Positions 42,655-47,127 of a stretch of DNA of 47,127 nucleotides are shown piece after piece. Below the pieces are notes generated by a model. The model ran no database searches. It was not told the DNA's origin and saw only the letters and a list, made by a program, of their open reading frames with translations. The translations under genes and the position numbers were made by a program. The DNA comes from Auxenochlorella pyrenoidosa (Eukaryota; Chlorophyta; Trebouxiophyceae; Chlorellales; Chlorellaceae). The stretch covers positions 1,233,462 to 1,280,588 of the forward strand of contig KQ481955.1 of assembly GCA_001430745.1 (NCBI GenBank). The letters run 5' to 3'. Positions within the stretch are counted from its first letter, which is position 1; each line of letters opens with the position of its first letter.

Positions 42655-43092
42655 TTTCGGGTGCTTTACAGACCCCAAGCGGAGCGCTGCCGACAGCACA
42701 GAAGTGACGCTCCGCTAGCGGCCCGTCGGCCTGCTGGAGCTGCACATCGTTTGTGCAGCCAACAGGACGCGTGTCGGATGCCAAGAAGAAGCGGTCAACC
42801 CAAGCAGACCAAGGGTTAGGTGAGAGCACTCGTCGCTGTGAGCTCGCCGCCCTCTCGCCAACTGGCAACTTGATCTGCCCCTCAATCGCCTGTGGCCAAC
42901 TGCTGTCGTTGTCCTACACCTGTGTGAGCTCCATGGCACGAGGCGGGGCAGGTATCCAGCCAGCCAATCAGGGCGTGTCGGGAAGTCGGGGGGGGGGGGG
43001 GGGGGGCGAAGCAACAGATGCGAGGCTTCATGCTTGCTTTCTGTGTCGATGCTGCGCTGCCTTGTCCCCAAGCACCCATGCGCCGGGGCCGT
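42655..43092. promoter_or_regulatory. Region between bL25 3' end and ABCG start
   Basis: This holds the 3' UTR of the bL25 gene and the promoter/leader of the ABCG gene, both on the - strand. No strict TGTAA is seen on the - strand. A 19-base poly-G run lies at 42988-43006. No other gene is evident. Confidence 0.4.
42988..43006. repeat. Poly-G homopolymer, 19 bases
   Basis: This uninterrupted G run on the + strand (poly-C in the bL25 transcript) starts about 87 bases after the bL25 stop. Its length is prone to assembly error. Confidence 0.95.
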
Positions 43093-44766
43093 CTACTTGG
43101 CGACCTTGAGGATGGGCAGCGATGGGTCAACCGAGTGGTGCAGCCGCGCGCCCTCTGGGAGTACAAGGTCCGTGAAGGCAAGCTTGTCATTCATGCCCAT
43201 CTTGCTGCAGCAGGATCGGAGGGGCAGGGAGCGTTGCATATGGGGCAGCAGCAAGCACAAGTGCAGGTGGGGCAGGGACGCTCCGGAGGCACCTAAGACC
43301 TGCAGACGTGCGAACCTGCTTGGCTTGCACCCCGGCGACCAGGCCCAGTGCACTCGGTGCACCTGCCCAGCCAGCGACGCCACACGCAGCGGCCAGGGCA
43401 GGAAGGCTGGCGCCCTGCAAACGCCGCACCTGATGTCAACAGTGAAGTCAGAGGGGATGGCGTCGCCGCGGGCGATGCACGGGATGGTGCGCTTGATCCA
43501 GTTCACGCGGCCGCCCGCCTTGACGCCCGGCGACACGTCATCGCCAATGACCTGCAGGGCAGGTTGGCGGCATGGCGCGGTGACAAGCTTGCCATGCAGG
43601 AGAGCGGCAGACCCAGTTGGTGGGCCGGCCACCTGCCGCGGTGCGTGTGAGCGTGTGCGTGCTGCATGCCCAGGCACACTGCTGTGCCACCCTCGACGGC
43701 GCCTCGTGTGGCTGTTTCGCACCCTCCTTGGCAGCGGCATGCCGGTGCACCCCCCACAGGTGTCCGTGCACCCCCTCGTGCGGGCGGGCAAGAAGGGGAT
43801 GAGGCTTTGGGTGCAGGGCGGAGGCGTCGCCAGGCTCACCTTGAGCGGCACATCCACCCGCACTTGCCGCTCCGGAGGGCAGTAGATGAACGTCACATTC
43901 TCGATCGCATCCGTGTCTGCTCGCATGTGCACTTGCCGCCCCTGCAGCCCACAGGCGCGCAGCAGGTGAGCGTGAGCATGCTGGCGGAGAGCTTCCGCAG
44001 GCGGACCGGCAGCCAAGCTGCAACCAGAGTCACGGTGACGGAAGGACGGCAGCGCACGCTGCGGGCAGGCAGCATGCATTGCAGCAAGCAACGAGGCCTG
44101 CCGGCCTGGCAGATATGTTGGGAGCCAGGGAGACAGCGCGGAGCAGCGAACACAGCAGAACAAGCGGTGCAGCATGGCAGCAGCCCTCACCAGCGCCCGC
44201 ACTGTCTGGCTGCTGCCGCCCTCGCCCTCTATCTGCAGGTTGAACACCGAGCAGGCCCAGGCGGTGCGCCCCAGCTTGGTGACAAGCCGCGCCAGCGCTT
44301 TCGACTCGAATGCAAGCAGCTGCTCCTCGCCGCCCGGCCCCGAGAAGACGATGCCGGGCGTCTTGCCGCCGCGGCGCAGCTTGGTCGAGGCAATCGTCCC
44401 CGCCGAGCCGCGCAGCTCCGCCGCCAGCGTGGGCGGCTCTGCATCAGCGGCGACAAATGTGGTGCAGGAGGTTCCACACATTGGGGCCAGGTTTGGCCAA
44501 CAGAAAGACACAAAGGCATGGCTCGGCAGGGGCAGCAGCGGCTGGCGGCAGGCAGCAGGCGGCGGCGGCAGCGCTGGCGGCAGGCAGCAAGCTGCGCAAC
44601 CCTACGTCCTGCGGTTGGGCGTGCAACATTTCAACTCACCGTGTGCTGCTGCTGCGCTGAACGCCCGCAGGGACGTCACTGCTAGTGCTCCCGCACTGCT
44701 GCTGCACTGTTCAAGGCGGCTGCCGCTGCTGAGCGCATCTCTGAGTGCTCGGCGCAATGCCAACAT
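43093..44766 (-). CDS. Ribosomal protein bL25 (TL5/CTC family), mitochondrial
   Basis: Exons 44766-44640, 44438-44191, 43941-43840, 43551-43430 and 43204-43093 give 236 residues; all introns are GT-AG. The N terminus (MLALRRALRDALSSGSRL, later LRAFSAAAA) is Arg/Ser/Ala-rich without acidic residues up to the first helix, typical of a mitochondrial presequence. The body has LAAELRGSAGTIASTKLRRG and TPGIVF (the 5S-rRNA-binding N-domain of bL25), then VRVDVPLKVIGDDVSPGVKAGG, IPSDFTVDISKMGMNDKL and FTDLVLPEGARL, the TL5 C-domain pattern. It binds 5S rRNA in the large subunit (family knowledge). A plastid location is less likely, because plastid ribosomes usually lack bL25. It shares a divergent promoter with the VPS10 gene. 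Confidence 0.87.
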
Positions 44767-45109
44767 CGCACTTCTGCTGTGGACAAGCGGGGAAGGCTGC
44801 AAGCGCTGTGCAAGTTGCCAGTGGACAGAGCGAGGGCTGGAAGCGGGGCAAATAAACTATCGGAAATCGAATGCAAGATGTGCGCAGAGCAGAATCGCAG
44901 ATGGCGTGCAGTGGTCCAGTCTTGAGTTCCGACGTGGCGCTGCTGGGAGGAATTTGGCGTTTCCTTGCCTGCGCAGCAGCCGATCACTGTGTCCAAGCAC
45001 ATCCTGAAATTGGACGCCTTCAATTTTACACGATCAACTCTTCCCTCGATTTGCTCAGGGCTTCCCGCACCCCGTGCAGCGTTTCTGCTTGGTAGAAGCG
45101 TCAGCGGGT
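44767..45109. promoter_or_regulatory. Divergent promoter, bL25 / VPS10 genes
   Basis: The start codons are 343 bases apart, head to head. An AT-rich AAATAAACTATCGG lies near 44850. No clear TATA box or exon is visible; 5' UTRs of both genes are expected here. Confidence 0.45.
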
Positions 45110-47127
45110 ATGAAGTGGCTTACAGCCACTGCCGCGCTGCTGGCTTGGGCGGCGGTGGCCTCTGCGCGCTGCCAGGGCTCCGACTGCCCAGAGCTGCGCT
45201 CCTGCGCCAAGAAGACCTTCCCCCAGCAGGGCTCGATCGGATTGGTGAGTGTCTCGCCCCCGCCCTGCTTGAAGTCTGTGCCCTGGACCCGCAGCGGCGC
45301 CACCGCCTGGCGGCACTGCAAGTGACGTGCGGCGCCGCTCGCAACCTGCCCCAGGCTTGCCCCTATCATCGCTTGTTCGCAGCCAGACGCTTTAATGGCT
45401 GACAGCCTGCATGGCGGTGCACACTTTGCCGCTGTGGTCGAGCATGAAGCGGATGCTGTGCATGTGCCACTTCTGCGCCCTCGTTGCACCCTGCTGCAGG
45501 TCTCGACCGCGACCCGAATCATCGACATCCGCTGGGCGGCCGGACCTGATGGCTCTGTGAACGACCAGGTGGGTGCTGTTGGATCCTGCCCAGCCAGCCA
45601 GCAGGGGACAGAGGCAGGCGGCGCTGGGTCTTTGCCGCCTCTCCTAAGGCAATCGAGCTCAGCACCCACCCGGCTGGCCCCACCGCTGTGCCACCCTGCC
45701 CCCGGCAGTACATCTTCGCCCTCACCATGGACGTGGACGGGTTCCCGGGCGGCGCGCTGTGGCGGTCGGACAAGCACGGCGCGTACGACTCGTGGGCCGA
45801 CCAGACGCAGAAGGTTGCGGCGGCGCTGCCTCAGGTGCGGGCGCTGGGGCAGTGCAGCGTGCCGGGCTGCCCAGTACGCAGCTGCGCAGGGTGCGCGAGC
45901 ATGGTGGGGAGCCCCTGACGTGCGCAGACCATGCAAGCTGGCTGGGCAGCCCACGGGGCCCTGGCTGTGCGCTTATGTGCTGTGCAGGGCAACATCAGCA
46001 TGACGGGCGTGATGGACATTTTCTGGCACGAGAAGAAGCCCGACCGCATCCTCTTCCAGGGCAAGGTGCGGGGCTGCAGGGGCCGGCCGCCCGGCTGCAC
46101 ATCTTGGGTCTACCACGCGTTGGCACGCTACCGCTGTGTGCTCGATGTCAAAGATCAGGCACTCAAATGCGTACCAGCCAATCATATGTGAATGGCAGGG
46201 GCCTGCTGCCCGTGAGGCGGCCACGCCGCGCCCTGTGGCCGCCCCTCCCCGCTCCTCAATCCCATGGGATGTGCTCCCTTTGTCCTCCTCGCAAGCGCAG
46301 GGGCGCTACCACTTCCTGTCCACCGACTATGGCGTCACCTACAAGGCGCTGCCCACCCCGGCTAGCACCGAGGGCTACGCCCAGGAGATCCGCCTGCACC
46401 CGCGCCAGCCAGACTGGCTGCTGGCGCGCGTGCGCCGCAACGAGTGCCTGATCGACCGCCGCAGGTGGGCAGGGGCGGGGACCCGGGAGTGTGGTGGAGC
46501 AGGGGTGGAGGTGGTGGCGGAGGGGGGGGCCGGGGGATGGGGTTGTGGAGAAGTTCGCTGGGGGTGCTTGGACACAGCAGGCACCAGGGGCCATCGGTCA
46601 TGCCGCTTGGCTCTGCCGCATGCGCACACAGGCCGCTTGTTTGCCCCTTGTCGCCAGCAGCCGGCCGCTGCGTCGTGGTCCCCCCATGCCTCCCCACCCG
46701 CATCCGCACCTTGTGCACCGCACCGCCCAGCCGTCCTCCTGCCTCCCTGCCTGCCTGCAGCGCCTCCTGCGCGTACGACCTCTTCCTGTCCCAGGACTTT
46801 GCCGCCACCTGGACCAACCTGACAGCCAACTCACAGGGGCGCGTGGCATCCTTCCGCGACTTTGACTGGGGCTGCAAGATGGAGAAGTGAGGGGGGGCAG
46901 GCGCTGGGCGGCGGCCGTCAAACCAGCTGGGAGGGGCGTGTGTGCCGCTGCCAGGGGGGGGGTTGTCATATTTTGCAAGGGGCCTTCAGGATGCCTTCCC
47001 TGCGCGTACGTCTGCCTGCCGCCCCGCCAGCCTGTTGCCCCGCCTCTGCCGCCGCTCAGCTGGCCCCCTGGCGCCCGCCGCCGCAGGTTTGCCGGCAAGC
47101 CCACCCCCGACGAGGCCATCTTTGCGA
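45110..47127 (+). CDS. VPS10/sortilin-type receptor, 5' part (3' end outside window)
   Basis: Exons 45110-45244, 45500-45568, 45709-45834, 45988-46065, 46301-46464, 46761-46886 and 47087 onward all join in phase with GT-AG introns. The ATG opens a signal peptide (MKWLTATAALLAWAAVASA) followed by ARCQGSDCPEL. The VPS10 ten-bladed propeller begins with FALTMDVDG, ALWRSDKHGAYDSW, VMDIFWHEKKPDRILFQG and YHFLSTDYGVTY (an Asp-box-like S/T-x-D-x-G-x-T-Y). These are followed by EIRLHPRQPDWLLARV and YDLFLSQDFAATWTNL (a second Asp box). Such receptors are type I membrane proteins that carry hydrolases from Golgi to vacuole/endosome. The visible part is about 247 residues; membrane anchor and tail lie beyond the window. 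Reading through the intron at 46887 would give an immediate TGA, which is not the true end. Confidence 0.88.

Noticed and set aside
43093..44511. Single 472-codon frame on the - strand read as one exon
   Set aside because: Conserved bL25 segments are separated by motif-free stretches with perfect donor and acceptor sites; removing them yields a normal bL25 length.
29719..44766. ABCG and bL25 genes as one functional cluster or operon
   Set aside because: They are same-strand neighbours with a 438-base interval, unrelated roles and separate start regions; nothing suggests co-transcription.

Overview
This is nuclear DNA from a green alga, most likely a trebouxiophyte of the Chlorella type. The evidence is high GC, very dense spliceosomal introns (exons often 20-150 bases), CAG/CTG-rich coding repeats, TGTAA-type poly(A) signals, and genes for a PDR-type ABCG transporter, a plant-type choline monooxygenase homologue, a LEA protein and a Rubisco-LSMT-like SET protein. 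Prokaryotic features (operons, Shine-Dalgarno sites, CRISPR arrays) are absent. I rebuilt every gene by hand from splice sites, reading-frame phase and conserved protein motifs. Exon lengths sum to an intact frame for all genes except the two cut by window ends and the one cut by an assembly gap.

Layout. 1-2224 (+): 3' part of a LEA group 3-like gene. 2627-3127 (-): small secreted Cys-motif protein. 3347-5157 (+): unrecognised protein with repeated TMAGP motifs. 5510-8308 (-): Rieske oxygenase like choline monooxygenase. 8931-11074 (+): F-box-like protein. 11431-13824 (-): bHLH factor with an ACT-like domain; its last intron holds a 72-bp-arm hairpin. 14736-16513 (+): unrecognised small protein. 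17204-21528 (+): CobW/COG0523 G3E GTPase with a His-rich insert, 15 exons. 22042-24882 (-): expansin-like secreted protein. About 25690-28998 (+): SET-domain lysine methyltransferase interrupted by a 464-N gap. 29719-42654 (-): full-size ABCG (PDR) transporter, 45 exons, 1632 residues. 43093-44766 (-): mitochondrial ribosomal protein bL25. 45110-47127 (+): start of a VPS10/sortilin-type receptor running off the window.

The genes look like a normal mixed stretch of an algal chromosome, not a functional cluster. Several neighbours are divergent (secreted protein/TMAGP, Rieske/F-box, bL25/VPS10) or convergent (LEA/secreted, TMAGP/Rieske, F-box/bHLH, CobW/expansin, SET/ABCG). The LEA protein and a possible glycine-betaine enzyme both suggest stress tolerance, but that link is inference.

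The most unusual window-wide signal is the splice sites. By my count 16 of about 112 introns start with GC rather than GT (typically AG|GCAAG), and roughly ten of these are forced by conserved protein sequence. Other points of interest are the near-perfect hairpin in the bHLH intron, a three-copy interspersed element of about 50 bp in ABCG introns, a 19-nt exon carrying the whole metal-binding CxCC motif of the CobW protein, its duplicated His/Cys-rich insert, and the TMAGP-repeat protein.
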